Of a DNA stretch of 64,000 bases, positions 26,740 through 36,247 are shown one piece after another. Location: contig CAZUAQ010000003.1 in assembly GCA_964618455.1 (NCBI GenBank), forward strand, positions 111,252 to 175,251, in the 5' to 3' direction. A program made the translations under genes and the position numbers. Origin of the DNA: CAZUAQ01 sp964618455 (lineage in GTDB: Bacteria; Planctomycetota; Phycisphaerae; UBA1845; PWPN01). Each line of letters starts with the position of its first letter. Positions within the stretch are counted from its first letter, which is position 1. Below the pieces are notes generated by a model. It was not told the DNA's origin. It did no database searches and saw only the letters and a program-made list of their open reading frames with translations.

Positions 26740-27789
26740 TCACGATCGCAAATCGACTTGTGCGAGTAGTTCCTTGCACGCGGATATGACGCGCTCCACG
26801 GACGGCCACGGATCGGCAGCGCCCGCCTCCTCGTAGATGGCGTGAACGTGTTCACCGAACGGACGCCACACGCGCGGATCGGTCGTACCGAAGAGCGCCA
26901 CCGTGGACACACCCAGCACTGCCGCCAGATGCGTCATGCCCGCATCATTTCCGACGTAGAGCTTCGCCCGAGCGACATGATCCGCCGCGCACTGCAGATC
27001 TTCCTCGACGATCAACCGACCGCCGTGCTCCACGACGCGCTGCTTCAGGAGGGCGTGCATCTCCGGCTCACGCTCCAACTCCGCCGGGCCGAGCATCCAA
27101 TCGATCGCATACTCGTTCAGCCCGTCCGCGAGCTGCAGAAAACGCTTCAGCGGCCAGCATTTACCACGCCCGCCGCTGCCGGGATGAATCACGATCGGCC
27201 TTTGCTTCGACGTTTCCTCGCGTGAAGTGTCCGATGCCCGGTCGACCCGCACAGGTGCGGCCTCGCCGATCGAAATGCCTTGAGCCCGGATCGCATCGGT
27301 CCAACATTGCGTGATGTGGCGGGGGTGTTCCGCATCGATCGGCGGACGCGGATCCACCGAGATGACCCGGCCACGCGGCATGGTTTCGGCAAGTCGCCGG
27401 TGAATGGCGTGATCGGCATCGGAGAGGAAGTTGAGCACCACCGGCGCGGTCAGGTGCAGCAGGCTCTGCAGGCGCGGATCGAGTGCGCCGCCATCCTCGC
27501 CGAACAAGGTGTGCAGGCCGACGGACTCGGGCGACATGTGGCGGTCGATGACGCCTCGACCAGCCATAAGCCGCGCGGAGGCGGCGGAAGCGATGGCGAT
27601 CACCTGCGGGCGGGAGAGGGTCGTGCGAAGGGCCGCCACAACCGGAAGCGTCAGCAGGAAATCGCCAAGCGCCCCCTGGTGCAGCATGAGCATGGCGGAG
27701 TCGTGAGGCGATCGGCCAAACACGTGCGGGCCTCCGGTTGGTGAGTGGGGTGCGATGTGATTCGGAACGAAAAGGCTCAGTCGATCCAT
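26740..27789 (-). CDS. Glycosyltransferase family 9 (heptosyltransferase-like)
   Basis: A 349-residue GT-B transferase like those adding heptose to lipopolysaccharide core. Motifs: MLMLHQGALGDFLLTLPVVAAL near the N-terminus, VIHPGSGGRGKCWPLKRFLQLADGL in the middle and YVGNDAGMTHLAAVLGVSTVALFGTTDP near the end, with WRPFG following. Its start at 27789 overlaps the mnmA stop by 13 bp and GGTGG precedes it, so it is probably translationally coupled to mnmA. An ATG nearer to MLMLHQG (about 27693) would remove a low-complexity N-terminal extension and remains possible. Confidence 0.87.
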   Translation of the reverse strand: MDRLSLFVPNHIAPHSPTGGPHVFGRSPHDSAMLMLHQGALGDFLLTLPVVAALRTTLSRPQVIAIASAASARLMAGRGVIDRHMSPESVGLHTLFGEDGGALDPRLQSLLHLTAPVVLNFLSDADHAIHRRLAETMPRGRVISVDPRPPIDAEHPRHITQCWTDAIRAQGISIGEAAPVRVDRASDTSREETSKQRPIVIHPGSGGRGKCWPLKRFLQLADGLNEYAIDWMLGPAELEREPEMHALLKQRVVEHGGRLIVEEDLQCAADHVARAKLYVGNDAGMTHLAAVLGVSTVALFGTTDPRVWRPFGEHVHAIYEEAGAADPWPSVERVISACKELLAQVDLRS

Positions 27790-28853
27790 CCGCCACCGAG
27801 CACGACGTCCCCATCATAAAACACCACCGCCTGTCCCGGGGTGATTGCCCGCTGCGGGGTGTCGAACGTCACGCGCACGCGGTCGCCATCGAGCGGCACG
27901 AGCTCGGCATCGGCGGGCTGATGCTGATAGCGGATCTTCACGGCGGCGCGCATCGGCGCGTCCGGCGTATCGACCAGCCATGTTACGCGCGACGCTTCAA
28001 GGGCCGCGCGTTCGAGCTCCGCCTTCTCGCCGACGGTCACCGTGTTGGTGGCGGTGTTGATCTCGGTGACGTAGATCGGGAGTCCCATGGCGACGCCCAG
28101 TCCGCGTCGCTGACCGATGGTGTAGTTCGGCAGCCCTTCATGCCGGCCGACGACGTTGCCCGTTTTGTCGAGAATGTCACCCTCGGTGAAGGCGTCGGGC
28201 TTGCGCTCGCGCACCACGCGGGCGTAGTCGCGATCGGGAACGAAGCAGATATCCACCGAGTCCGGTTTCCGGCAGAGATTCAGGCCGAATCGCGCCGCCT
28301 CCTCCCGCACGCGATCCTTGGTCATCCCACCGATCGGGAAGAGCACCTTCGACAGCATCTCCCGACCGAGACCGAACAGCACGTACGACTGATCCTTGGC
28401 GTGATCGATGCCGCGCCGAAGGAGGTGCCTGCCGTCGACCTGGTCGATGCGGGCGTAGTGCCCGGTGGCCACGTAATCCGCCCCGGCGGCCTGCCCGTAG
28501 TCGGCGAGCCGGCCGAATTTCAAATGCTCGTTGCACATGACGCACGGGTTGGGCGTGCGACCGCGCTCGTACTCGGCGGCGAAGTAATCGATGATGCGGT
28601 CAAACTGCTCTTTGAAGTTCAGTGCGAAAAACGGAATGCCGAGCTGACCCGCCACCTGGCGCGCATCCGACGCATCGACCGCGCTGCAGCACCCCCGGTG
28701 GCGCTCCTGCGTCTGAAGATCCTCGGGCATCTCCGTGCCGGTGCGCATGAACAGCCCGGTGACGTCGTACCCCTGCTCATGCAGCAGGCATGCCGCCACA
28801 CTCGAGTCCACGCCGCCGCTCATGGCGACCACCACTTTGCCCTTTGATGCCAC
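27777..28853 (-). CDS. mnmA: tRNA-specific 2-thiouridylase
   Basis: MnmA installs the 2-thio group at the wobble uridine of tRNAs for Lys, Glu and Gln, using sulfur relayed from a cysteine desulfurase. Visible features: PP-loop VVAMSGGVDSSVAACLL, NPCVMCNEHLKFG with the catalytic cysteine, DYVATGHYARI, the DQSYVLFGL motif, DICFVPDRDY with the second catalytic cysteine, and the C-terminal IGQRRGLGVAMGLPIYV. The 358 residues match the family length. A minus-strand promoter TTGGTG - 17 bp - TATAAT (28957 down to 28929) lies about 75 bp upstream. Confidence 0.97.
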   Translation of the reverse strand: MASKGKVVVAMSGGVDSSVAACLLHEQGYDVTGLFMRTGTEMPEDLQTQERHRGCCSAVDASDARQVAGQLGIPFFALNFKEQFDRIIDYFAAEYERGRTPNPCVMCNEHLKFGRLADYGQAAGADYVATGHYARIDQVDGRHLLRRGIDHAKDQSYVLFGLGREMLSKVLFPIGGMTKDRVREEAARFGLNLCRKPDSVDICFVPDRDYARVVRERKPDAFTEGDILDKTGNVVGRHEGLPNYTIGQRRGLGVAMGLPIYVTEINTATNTVTVGEKAELERAALEASRVTWLVDTPDAPMRAAVKIRYQHQPADAELVPLDGDRVRVTFDTPQRAITPGQAVVFYDGDVVLGGGWID

Positions 28854-28928
28854 GGAAACCTCGCTTCATCCGACGGAATCCTTACCATCGGCACGCTCTA
28901 AGTCTCGACAATTCCAGCCCTTTGAGCA

Positions 28929-28979
28929 ATTATAGTGATGGCTGTTCAAGCCACCAAACTGTCTTGAACGAGAGCGTTC
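28929..28979. promoter_or_regulatory. mnmA promoter with stacked inverted repeats
   Basis: Between divergent mnmA and yjbQ. Minus strand: TTGGTG (28957-28952), 17-bp spacer, TATAAT (28934-28929). Overlapping it, GTTCAAG (28944-28950) and CTTGAAC (28963-28969) form a perfect 7-bp inverted repeat with a 12-bp spacer. Next to it GAACG-AGAG-CGTTC (28966-28979) is a second one. Candidate operators; the regulator is unknown. Confidence 0.5.
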
Positions 28980-29013
28980 ACCGCGTTCGAGTCACTTGAA
29001 TTCGGAGCTTCCT

Positions 29014-29412
29014 ATGATCGAAATCACCGTCCCGACCCGCCAGCGGAACCAGATGGTCGACGTGACGCACGAAATCCAGTCCGCCGTCAGCGAGGCGGGG
29101 GTGGACTCCGGCTTCGTCGTCTGCTACGTGCCGCACACCACGGCGGGGATCACGATCCAGGAGAATGCCGACCCGGACGTCGTCCACGACATGCTCTGGA
29201 AGCTCGAGCAGCTCGTGCCGAAGAATGAGCGTGCCTACCGCCACAACGAAGGCAACAGCGACTCCCATATCAAGGCGTCGATGATGGGGTCCTCGGTCAC
29301 GGTCTTCGTCGAAGGCGGGCGGCTGGTCCTCGGCACGTGGCAGGGCATCTACTTCTGCGAGTTCGACGGGCCGCGAACGCGGAAGATGCTCGTCAAATGG
29401 ATCGGTGCCTGA
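29014..29412 (+). CDS. YjbQ/UPF0047 family protein
   Basis: A 132-residue member of the small conserved YjbQ family. Some members show weak thiamin-phosphate synthase activity in vitro but the true role is not settled. Motifs: HEIQSAVSEAGVDSGFVVCYVPHTTAGITIQENADPDV, then HNEGNSDSHIKASMMGSSVTVFVEGGRLVLGTWQGIYFCEFDGPR. The start ATG 29014 has GGAG upstream. It is a single gene diverging from mnmA. Confidence 0.93.
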   Translation: MIEITVPTRQRNQMVDVTHEIQSAVSEAGVDSGFVVCYVPHTTAGITIQENADPDVVHDMLWKLEQLVPKNERAYRHNEGNSDSHIKASMMGSSVTVFVEGGRLVLGTWQGIYFCEFDGPRTRKMLVKWIGA

Positions 29413-29846
29413 GGCATCCGCAGGGTGGAGAGGGTGAGTTTTCCTGCGGCGAAAGCCCTCAACACCGGTCGAAACCCATGTTCAGCGATGGAATCACGCC
29501 GAATCATCAGCCCCATTGGAGTTAGTTCAGTTTAACCAAATACATGTTTTCCCATTTCTTACGGCGCTCTCTTGTGATACAATCTGCAACGGCAGTGGAT
29601 TCGCGTCTTTGTCGCGCGTGGTACGGGCCCCACTGACCCTCTGAAACGTCAGAAGACAAAATGCATGAAGGTTCGCGCGCCGAAGTCCGTCTGGGACTCG
29701 ACGGCGTGTGTGGTTGGCCGGCTACCTCCCTCATTTCTCTCGGTGGCCGGCTCGATGTCCATTTCGTGGCGATTGCATTGATCGGAAAGAAAGTCTCCGT
29801 CCACATCAGGATGGGAAGAAGTATGAAGCGAAGGAGGAATGCAGGC
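29413..29846. other. Long intergenic/leader region before the secreted repeat protein
   Basis: 434 bp without a supported gene. A TACAAT -10 candidate sits at 29578-29583, which would leave a leader of about 260 nt. The decamer TTAGTTCAGT (29522-29531) recurs at 40813-40822 upstream of another secreted-protein gene. No recognised riboswitch or RNA. Confidence 0.4.
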
Positions 29847-31589
29847 ATGAGAGATCGATTCTTCGAATCTCCAATGGCGTGGGTCGCTGCCGGAATGACG
29901 GCGATCCTGCTCGGTGGGACCGTGCAGGCGGCCAACCTGGTATTGATCGATGAGGACTTCGAGACCGACCTCAGTGCGTGGGAAGAGCACACTCTGACCA
30001 CCGGTGGCCTGTCGTTCGACGACGACCGGTTGCCGACCACCCTCAGCGCCCCGGGCGATGCCTTTGGCGGAGGTCTCAATTATCCCGGATCCCAGGCGAT
30101 TGCTTATCAAAACAGTGAGCCCCAGGGCTCGATCGGGCGGTATGTGACCATCAAGTTTCCCGGCGCCGTCGCACCAGGCACGTACCGTGCTGAGATCGAG
30201 GCCGATATCTATTCCTGGTCCGACAACTCGGATGCGTGGCGGGCCGGAAATTACATTCTCATCCTGACGGACAACGCGTACGACAATCTCAATTACGTCT
30301 GGGACGGCAACGACGGCGGACTCAGCGGCGGCGATTACTTCGGAGCCGGTCTGGCTGCGAACGACGGCATGGATCCGGAAGAGGGAATCATGGTCCGCAG
30401 TTGGCATGGCTGGATACCGTTCTTCCGGGATGATGATCTGGGTTTTCCCAAGGACCTGTCCTTGAGCGGTGTCTGGAACCGAATCCGAATCGAACCTGAA
30501 GGGACCGTGTTCCAGGACGTGAACCTGAACGGGATCGATGCGGGGGATGACGTCACCGCCGACCTCGACTTGCTGGCTCAGCCGACCGCCTGCACGCAGG
30601 TGGGTGGCGTTGCCACCGGATTCTGCAACGAAGTCATCACCCAAAGCGGCGATATTGAAATTCGATTGCTGATGTTCAACAAGGGCGATGCCGGTCAGTC
30701 CGCCGGATGGGACAATCTCACAATCAATCTGTACGATCCGAGCGACCTGGTGAACCCTGTCTGGACTTTCAGCGAAGATTTCGAAACTCCCGATCCGCTG
30801 GCTCAGGGTTGGGAGGGCAACGTCTATCTGCCGTATCACAACATCCCGCGCATCTTCGAGGTCAACGATCCGCTGCTCCTGGGCGATACGGGCAGCCCCG
30901 GGTCCAAGTCATTCGGCTATGCCGAGGATCGCAATGTGAATACACCCGTGAATTTCGCATGGATCTCGCAGAAGTTTCCTTCCGTGGTCAATCCGGGAAC
31001 GTACACCCTGCGTGTCTCGGGCGATCGATACGTGCGCAAGGACAACGTGATCGATCCGTACCGCGTCGGCAACCGGACCTACTTCCTCTACGACAGCAAC
31101 TACGACAACGACGCGGACTTCGATCCCGATACGGACACGCCCGAGGATGGGATTTCGTCTCCCTTGTGGCCCGGTGGCTTGTTCGGAGTTCCGGATGTCA
31201 ACGGTGTCTGGCAGCAGTACGGCCCGCTCGAGGAGCAGTTCACGACCACGACGGGGAACCTCGAGTTCCGCCTCTCGCTGCATGACAAGAGTGGCGGCCC
31301 GGAGGCCGTCGCATGGGACAACATTCTGGTCGAACTCGTGTCGGTCTGTAACGTGCCCCGGTTCGATTCGGATGATGACGGCGACGTCGACGGCGTCGAC
31401 TTCGCGAACCTGCAATTGTGCCTGACGGACAGCGGCATCACAGAAGAGTGCATCTGCTTCAACGCCAACACGGATGACGCGCTGAATGCGGCGGATATCT
31501 CCGCGTTCCTCGATTGTGCGATGACCTCGGGGCCGTCGGTGCCGGTCGATCCCTCCTGCGAGGATGGTCTGGCCTTCCCCGGAAGTTGA
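29847..31589 (+). CDS. Secreted protein with two internal repeats and C-terminal dockerin-like region
   Basis: A 580-residue exported protein. Signal peptide residues about 1-32 (AAGMTAILLGGTVQA). Two halves look alike: each begins with a DFET start and has a KFP..V.PGTY(R/T) strand and a (Y/N)YDN turn (about residues 40-210 and 310-480), suggesting duplicated beta-sandwich domains. The C-terminus has a dockerin-like pair: DSDDDGDVDGVDFANLQLCL and NANTDDALNAADISAFLDCA. An ideal AAGGAGG lies 9 nt before ATG 29847; upstream in-frame ATGs (29823, 29661) are rejected. Surface binding role inferred. Confidence 0.8.
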   Translation: MRDRFFESPMAWVAAGMTAILLGGTVQAANLVLIDEDFETDLSAWEEHTLTTGGLSFDDDRLPTTLSAPGDAFGGGLNYPGSQAIAYQNSEPQGSIGRYVTIKFPGAVAPGTYRAEIEADIYSWSDNSDAWRAGNYILILTDNAYDNLNYVWDGNDGGLSGGDYFGAGLAANDGMDPEEGIMVRSWHGWIPFFRDDDLGFPKDLSLSGVWNRIRIEPEGTVFQDVNLNGIDAGDDVTADLDLLAQPTACTQVGGVATGFCNEVITQSGDIEIRLLMFNKGDAGQSAGWDNLTINLYDPSDLVNPVWTFSEDFETPDPLAQGWEGNVYLPYHNIPRIFEVNDPLLLGDTGSPGSKSFGYAEDRNVNTPVNFAWISQKFPSVVNPGTYTLRVSGDRYVRKDNVIDPYRVGNRTYFLYDSNYDNDADFDPDTDTPEDGISSPLWPGGLFGVPDVNGVWQQYGPLEEQFTTTTGNLEFRLSLHDKSGGPEAVAWDNILVELVSVCNVPRFDSDDDGDVDGVDFANLQLCLTDSGITEECICFNANTDDALNAADISAFLDCAMTSGPSVPVDPSCEDGLAFPGS

Positions 31590-31672
31590 GCGAGAAGCGC
31601 ACACGATGGAGCGGGACGGCTTCGGCCACATCCCGAATCAATTCTCCACTCGCGTTCAACCTGAATTTCCCC

Positions 31673-31710
31673 ACGGGCGGGTTCGTGCATCGAGCCCGCC
31701 CGTTCCCTTT
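31673..31710 (+). terminator. Terminator of the secreted repeat protein
   Basis: A 13-bp stem (31673-31685 pairing with 31691-31703, one G-T pair) with a 5-nt loop, followed by TCCCTTT, 83 bp after the stop codon. Confidence 0.75.
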
Positions 31711-32046
31711 GCAGGTCGATCGTGGCATCACGATCCGCAACGAAAGCCCGACAAGCTTCGGGCGTTCCCGTGCCCCGTCCACCCCAAAGACGTCTCCAGT
31801 TATCGGCCGTGGATATCTTCTCAAGCCGGCACTCCATTAAGACGAAGAGACCGACAAGGAACATACCGCCTCGGGCCATGTCTTTGTTCCGGAAGTGATT
31901 CGTTCAGACGCTACAGGCAGGCGGTCGCTCCTTCGCCGAAGTTTGAGTAAAGGGTTGGAAGGAAGGGCTCACGAAAGACGAGGAGAAAGCGCCCGGCTTC
32001 TCCCAGTGATACAGTCATCGCCCATGACGGATAGCCAGGAGCACCG
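31711..32046. other. Intergenic region before the FapA-type gene
   Basis: 336 bp between the preceding terminator and the next start. No gene is supported. A GATACAGT -10-like sequence lies near 32009 on the plus strand, without a good -35. CAGGAG precedes the start codon of the next gene. Confidence 0.4.
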
Positions 32047-33519
32047 ATGACGAAGGACGCCAGCCCCAAAACCATCAAGACCACCGACCGCATTCGGGTG
32101 AATGTCGACCCCGATCGACTGGCGGCCACCGTCCAACTCGCGGACCCGGCGGACATCGTCGCGCTGTCACCCGAAGAGGTCCTCGACGCGCTCGAGCGTG
32201 AGAAGATCGCCATCGACGAGAACGTCCATGAGCGCGTCACGGCTTTCGTCCAGTGCGTTCTCGCCGAACCGGCCGAGGCGGCGAAGCCTCACAGGGTCGC
32301 CGAGGGCCGGCCGCCACGGGAAGGGGAAGATGCCAGGTTCATCTGGAGTGAGATGTTTGAGCGCGAGGCGGAGGCCTGGAAAGGTGACGGGCGCATCAAC
32401 TACTACAAACTGAGCAGCATCGTCACCATCGACTCAGGGACGGTCCTCGGGACGCTTCTTCCCGCCGTCGCGCCCGAGTCCGGGATCGATGTCTTCGGGC
32501 AGGCCATCCCCCCTGTTCGAAAGCCTGTCGAGATCGAGCTCGACAGCAGTGTGTCCCGTTCCGATTCGGATGCCACACAGATCATCGCCATGCGCCCGGG
32601 ACGCGCCATGCTTGAGAAGCATCGACTCTGGATCGCCGAAGCACTGGTGTTGCAGGGGGATATCGACTTCGCGACCGGTTCGATCGACTCGTCCGTCGAG
32701 TTGAATATTACAGGCACGGTTCGTGACGGCTTTGAAGTGAAATGCACGAAATCGATCACCGTTGGGGGAGCGGTGGAGGCGGGCGAAGTCATCGCGGAAC
32801 AAGATGTCATCGTGCGTGGGGGAATCCTGGGGCATCATCAGGGGAAAGTCCGTGCCGGCGGTGAGATCGTCGCCCGATTCTGCGATGCGGCGGATCTCCA
32901 GGCCGGAGGCAACATCGCTTTCCACAGAGAGGCCGGCGATTGTCGCCTTCACACGGAAGGCAAGATTCTCGCCTCTCAGGGTGCCATCTATGGCGGAGAG
33001 ATCTACGCCCGGGAGGGTATCGAGGCGGCCGTGCTCGGCAGTAACGGCAATACGCCCACACGTCTTATCGTCGGCATTCATCCCGATGTGCTCAAGCAGT
33101 CGGCCGCGATCGAGGACGAAATGGGGTCGCGCGGTGAACTGGTCGAGAAGGTGCGGAGTACGGTGAAAGTACTCAACGTGAATCCCAAGCGGCTGACCTC
33201 CGCCCAGAAGGAACAGTTGACCGAGTTGATGTTCCGCGCCGAGGAATTGCAGTTGGAAATCGACCAACTCCGCCAGCGCCGCGAACAGCTCGTCACGGAT
33301 GCCCAGCCGGAGAATTCCCCGTACGTGCTTGCGAGCCGGATGATCCATGCCGGGGTCCAGATTCAGATCGGCCGCCGCAGGACGGTGTTCGACAAGGAAT
33401 GGAAAGGGGCGTACAAGATTGAACTCCGCAAGATCAACAACGTGACTGAGATTGTCGCCGTCAATCAGACCTCCGGCTCCGTCACGACCCTGCCCAGCCA
33501 GGATGTCGAACTGAAGTAA
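32047..33519 (+). CDS. FapA-type (DUF342) protein
   Basis: A 490-residue cytoplasmic protein of the FapA/DUF342 family. Residues about 1-110 are variable; residues about 110-350 form the conserved right-handed helix of short glycine-rich repeats (VTIDSGTVLGTLLPA; GSIDSSVELNITGTVRDGFEVKCTKSITVGGAVEAG; VIVRGGILGHHQGKVRAGGEIVARFC; GGNIAFHREAGDCRLHTEGKI). A charged coiled coil of about 60 residues follows (LTSAQKEQLTELMFRAEELQLEIDQL), then a C-terminal strand region. Family members are linked to surface, flagellar or regulatory functions; the exact role here is unknown. Confidence 0.85.
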   Translation: MTKDASPKTIKTTDRIRVNVDPDRLAATVQLADPADIVALSPEEVLDALEREKIAIDENVHERVTAFVQCVLAEPAEAAKPHRVAEGRPPREGEDARFIWSEMFEREAEAWKGDGRINYYKLSSIVTIDSGTVLGTLLPAVAPESGIDVFGQAIPPVRKPVEIELDSSVSRSDSDATQIIAMRPGRAMLEKHRLWIAEALVLQGDIDFATGSIDSSVELNITGTVRDGFEVKCTKSITVGGAVEAGEVIAEQDVIVRGGILGHHQGKVRAGGEIVARFCDAADLQAGGNIAFHREAGDCRLHTEGKILASQGAIYGGEIYAREGIEAAVLGSNGNTPTRLIVGIHPDVLKQSAAIEDEMGSRGELVEKVRSTVKVLNVNPKRLTSAQKEQLTELMFRAEELQLEIDQLRQRREQLVTDAQPENSPYVLASRMIHAGVQIQIGRRRTVFDKEWKGAYKIELRKINNVTEIVAVNQTSGSVTTLPSQDVELK

Positions 33520-33607
33520 TCCGCCGCGCGACTCGCCACGTCATCAATCACGCACACAACCCATACGGCGACCGTGAGGGAAATCGACCGGCCGTCGTGA
33601 CTTTCAT

Positions 33608-33961
33608 TCAGTCCAGGGGGTCATCCCACATTGGCGGTCGGGGGTGTCGTGAAGGACGTTGGCGTCGTTTGGCCTTCTTTCCTTTGGTCTTCGGCGAGGT
33701 GAACAGAACGATTCCCGCGATGGCAAACAGCCCGCCAAACGCGGCCGCCATCAAGGCCAATTGTCGCGCCGGCTTCTTGTTCGATTCGGGGGCATGGAGG
33801 GTACCCTCGGAAGGTTCATCCGCGTGCTCGATCAGCGGCGACGGCGCGATCGCATACGCCAGTAAGAACAGCATACCCGCCGTGATGACACACAAAGCGC
33901 CCGCACTCCAGCGCCGTCCGCGCGGCCCGAGCCTCATCAACAGTCGCTTCCCCGCGTCCAT
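33608..33961 (-). CDS. Small two-span membrane protein
   Basis: A 117-residue hypothetical protein with two membrane segments (about residues 18-42 and 66-87), an acidic loop between them and a strongly basic C-terminus (KTKGKKAKRRQRPSRHPRPP). It starts 6 bp after the stop of the beta-helix gene on the same strand, so they are probably one transcript. No family recognised. Confidence 0.68.
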   Translation of the reverse strand: MDAGKRLLMRLGPRGRRWSAGALCVITAGMLFLLAYAIAPSPLIEHADEPSEGTLHAPESNKKPARQLALMAAAFGGLFAIAGIVLFTSPKTKGKKAKRRQRPSRHPRPPMWDDPLD

Positions 33962-33967
33962 TCCGCC

Positions 33968-36010
33968 TTACTTGATCCGCCCGATCCGGCTCGTGTCGAT
34001 CGGCTCGAATCCGATCTTGAGCGCCGGAGAATCCGGCGGGAGCGTGAAGTCGCCGTTCTCGGGATCCTTGAAGCCCGGGTCCGCCACGATCGAATGCACG
34101 TCGTGTCCCCGTTCCCGCCACGCTTCCAGCGATCCGCCGGGCCACTCGATCGATTCACCGCCCACGCGCCAGTAGCAGTTGTGATCGATCGCGAACTTCT
34201 CATTGTTCCAGTTGCTGCCGAAGACCTTCGGGATCTCGAAGTACACGATGTTCCGCTCGAACGTGAACGACAAATGCTCTTCCTCACGCGTCCGCATCAT
34301 CTGGTACGTGCGCCCGTACGCGAAGATGTTGTTGCGGATGATGTTCTCCTTGCCGTAGTGCTGGTGGAACCCCGAGTGCTTCAGCCGGTACACCACGTTG
34401 TTCTCCATGATGATGCCGGTGCTGCCCTCGTCGGTGTAGAGTCCCCATCCGCCGTAGTTGCTGGCGTTCACGTCATGGATGCGGTTGTAACGCAGCACCG
34501 TCCCCGGTGAGACTCCCAGCGTGTAGATGCCGCCCATGTCGCTCAGCCATTCCTTGCCGAGATCGTGGATGTGGTTGTACTCGATGTGGTTGTCGACCGC
34601 CGCGCTCTCGCGATAGCCCCACGACCAGCCGACCGACACGCCGGTGTAGTAGAAGTCGTGAATGTGATTGTGCGTCACGCGGTTGTGCCCGCTGTGGCCG
34701 ATCCACACGCCCACACCGCTGTGGTAGATCGCGCCGCCGGGGCCGATCTCGTTGTTGTGCACGGTGGTGTGCGTGGACTGGTGCCCCAGTTTCACGCCGC
34801 CCGCGCCGAGGTCAACGATATCGCTGTCTTCGAGCGTGTTCCGCGTGCAGCCTTTGCCGAATTCGACCCCGTACGACGAGACCTGCCGCACCTGGATGTC
34901 TCGCGCGACGCAATGCCGCGCGTTCTCGAAGTACAACGCGCCGGGCGCTTCGAACGCCGCCTGAATCGAGCCGGCGTCCCCCTCGGGGAAGGTCCATTCT
35001 GCATGCGCGAACATCAGCCCCTCGAACCGCAGGTGTTCCACCGGCTGCGCTTCCGTGCCGACGACACGGACCAGCTGCGACAACCGCGGCGCGATCACCG
35101 TCGTGTTCTCCGGCGTCTGCCCATTCAATGGTATGTAATGAAGCGTCGACGTCGGTTGGTCGAGATACCACTGGCCGGGCTTTTTCAAAGCTTCCTTCAC
35201 ATTCTCGATGTAGTACCGGGCAAAGGTCTCGCGCGCGTGAGCCTCGGTGATGCGGAACGTACTCGGATGCTGGAACGTGAACAGGTTCTTCTCATAGTCA
35301 ATCGTCTTGATCGGCAGGTGCGACTCGATCCAGAAGTGCAGCGCCACCACCTCGATATCGCTCGGGTTCGACCACTGTCCCACGTGCGCCGGATCGAACG
35401 TCGCCTGGGTCTGGCCCCCGTGCCAGGGCGTGTCGTCCTTCACTCCGGGCAGGCCCGTGAACCGGTAGAATCCCTCTTCCGGCAGACGCGTCCGCGGCAT
35501 GCGCTGATCGTTCACGAACAACTGGCGGAACCCGCCGCCGGGAAACGCCTTCGCGTCCAGTTTCACCGTCCAGAGATCGTGCCCGTCGACGGCGTCCTTC
35601 TTCACCGTCCAGCCGGTGATCTTCCGCCCGCCGCTGAGCACGGGGGTTTCGTTCTCGTACGCCCGGTACACGGCGGTGTGATCGGTGTTTCCGCCATCCT
35701 CGGCGGTGAACGTCAACGCGTTCTCCATGAAGTACGTGCCGCCGCGCACCTGCACCACGATCCGCGGATGACGCGTTCGCAGTCTGCGCCGCTGCACGCG
35801 GATCACGTCGCGCGCCGCCGCCACGCTCGGCAGGGGGCCGTCCGTCGCATCGGCGTTGGGCTCGGGCAGCGTCCCGCTCCAATCCGCGCGGCCATCGGGA
35901 GAGACGTAAAGCAGGATCTGATCCGACGCGGCTCCGGCATCCTGGCCGAGTGCCGTCGGCAGGGGGGCAAGGCAGAAAAGGGCGATCGCGAGTGAATGGC
36001 GTGGGGTCAT
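33968..36010 (-). CDS. Secreted right-handed parallel beta-helix protein
   Basis: A 680-residue exported protein. Signal peptide residues 1-23 (SLAIALFCLAPLPTALGQ). The mature protein starts with LYVSPDGRADWSG, then IVVQVRGGTYFMENALTF and a lectin-like insert. From about residue 330 onward come beta-helix rungs rich in N, H and V/I (YSYGVEFGKGCTRNTLEDSD-like; NRVTHNHIHDFYYTGVSVG; YNHIHDLGKEW; GIIMENNVVYRLKHSG; NIIRNNIFAYGRTY). This is the pectate-lyase-like or alginate-epimerase-like superfamily; polysaccharide cleavage or binding is likely but the substrate is unknown. Start 36010 has GGAG 6 nt upstream. Confidence 0.87.
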   Translation of the reverse strand: MTPRHSLAIALFCLAPLPTALGQDAGAASDQILLYVSPDGRADWSGTLPEPNADATDGPLPSVAAARDVIRVQRRRLRTRHPRIVVQVRGGTYFMENALTFTAEDGGNTDHTAVYRAYENETPVLSGGRKITGWTVKKDAVDGHDLWTVKLDAKAFPGGGFRQLFVNDQRMPRTRLPEEGFYRFTGLPGVKDDTPWHGGQTQATFDPAHVGQWSNPSDIEVVALHFWIESHLPIKTIDYEKNLFTFQHPSTFRITEAHARETFARYYIENVKEALKKPGQWYLDQPTSTLHYIPLNGQTPENTTVIAPRLSQLVRVVGTEAQPVEHLRFEGLMFAHAEWTFPEGDAGSIQAAFEAPGALYFENARHCVARDIQVRQVSSYGVEFGKGCTRNTLEDSDIVDLGAGGVKLGHQSTHTTVHNNEIGPGGAIYHSGVGVWIGHSGHNRVTHNHIHDFYYTGVSVGWSWGYRESAAVDNHIEYNHIHDLGKEWLSDMGGIYTLGVSPGTVLRYNRIHDVNASNYGGWGLYTDEGSTGIIMENNVVYRLKHSGFHQHYGKENIIRNNIFAYGRTYQMMRTREEEHLSFTFERNIVYFEIPKVFGSNWNNEKFAIDHNCYWRVGGESIEWPGGSLEAWRERGHDVHSIVADPGFKDPENGDFTLPPDSPALKIGFEPIDTSRIGRIK

Positions 36011-36247
36011 GGGTTGCTCCGTCATGTCGGAAAGGGCTCCGCCGGCACACCCCGCGGAGCGACGTCCCCGAAGAATAACCGCTCCCCCTGATGGAAAACA
36101 GGCAGCCGAGACGCGCGATCGGCACACGCGCGAAGCGAAGCCGTCGACGCGCTCGCACTTCCATGGATGAAAAAAAGCGTCAAATCCGAAAAAGCGTGAA
36201 CCTTCTGCCCCGTCTCGCGCCTTCATCCCTCAACAGGAATGTGAGAC

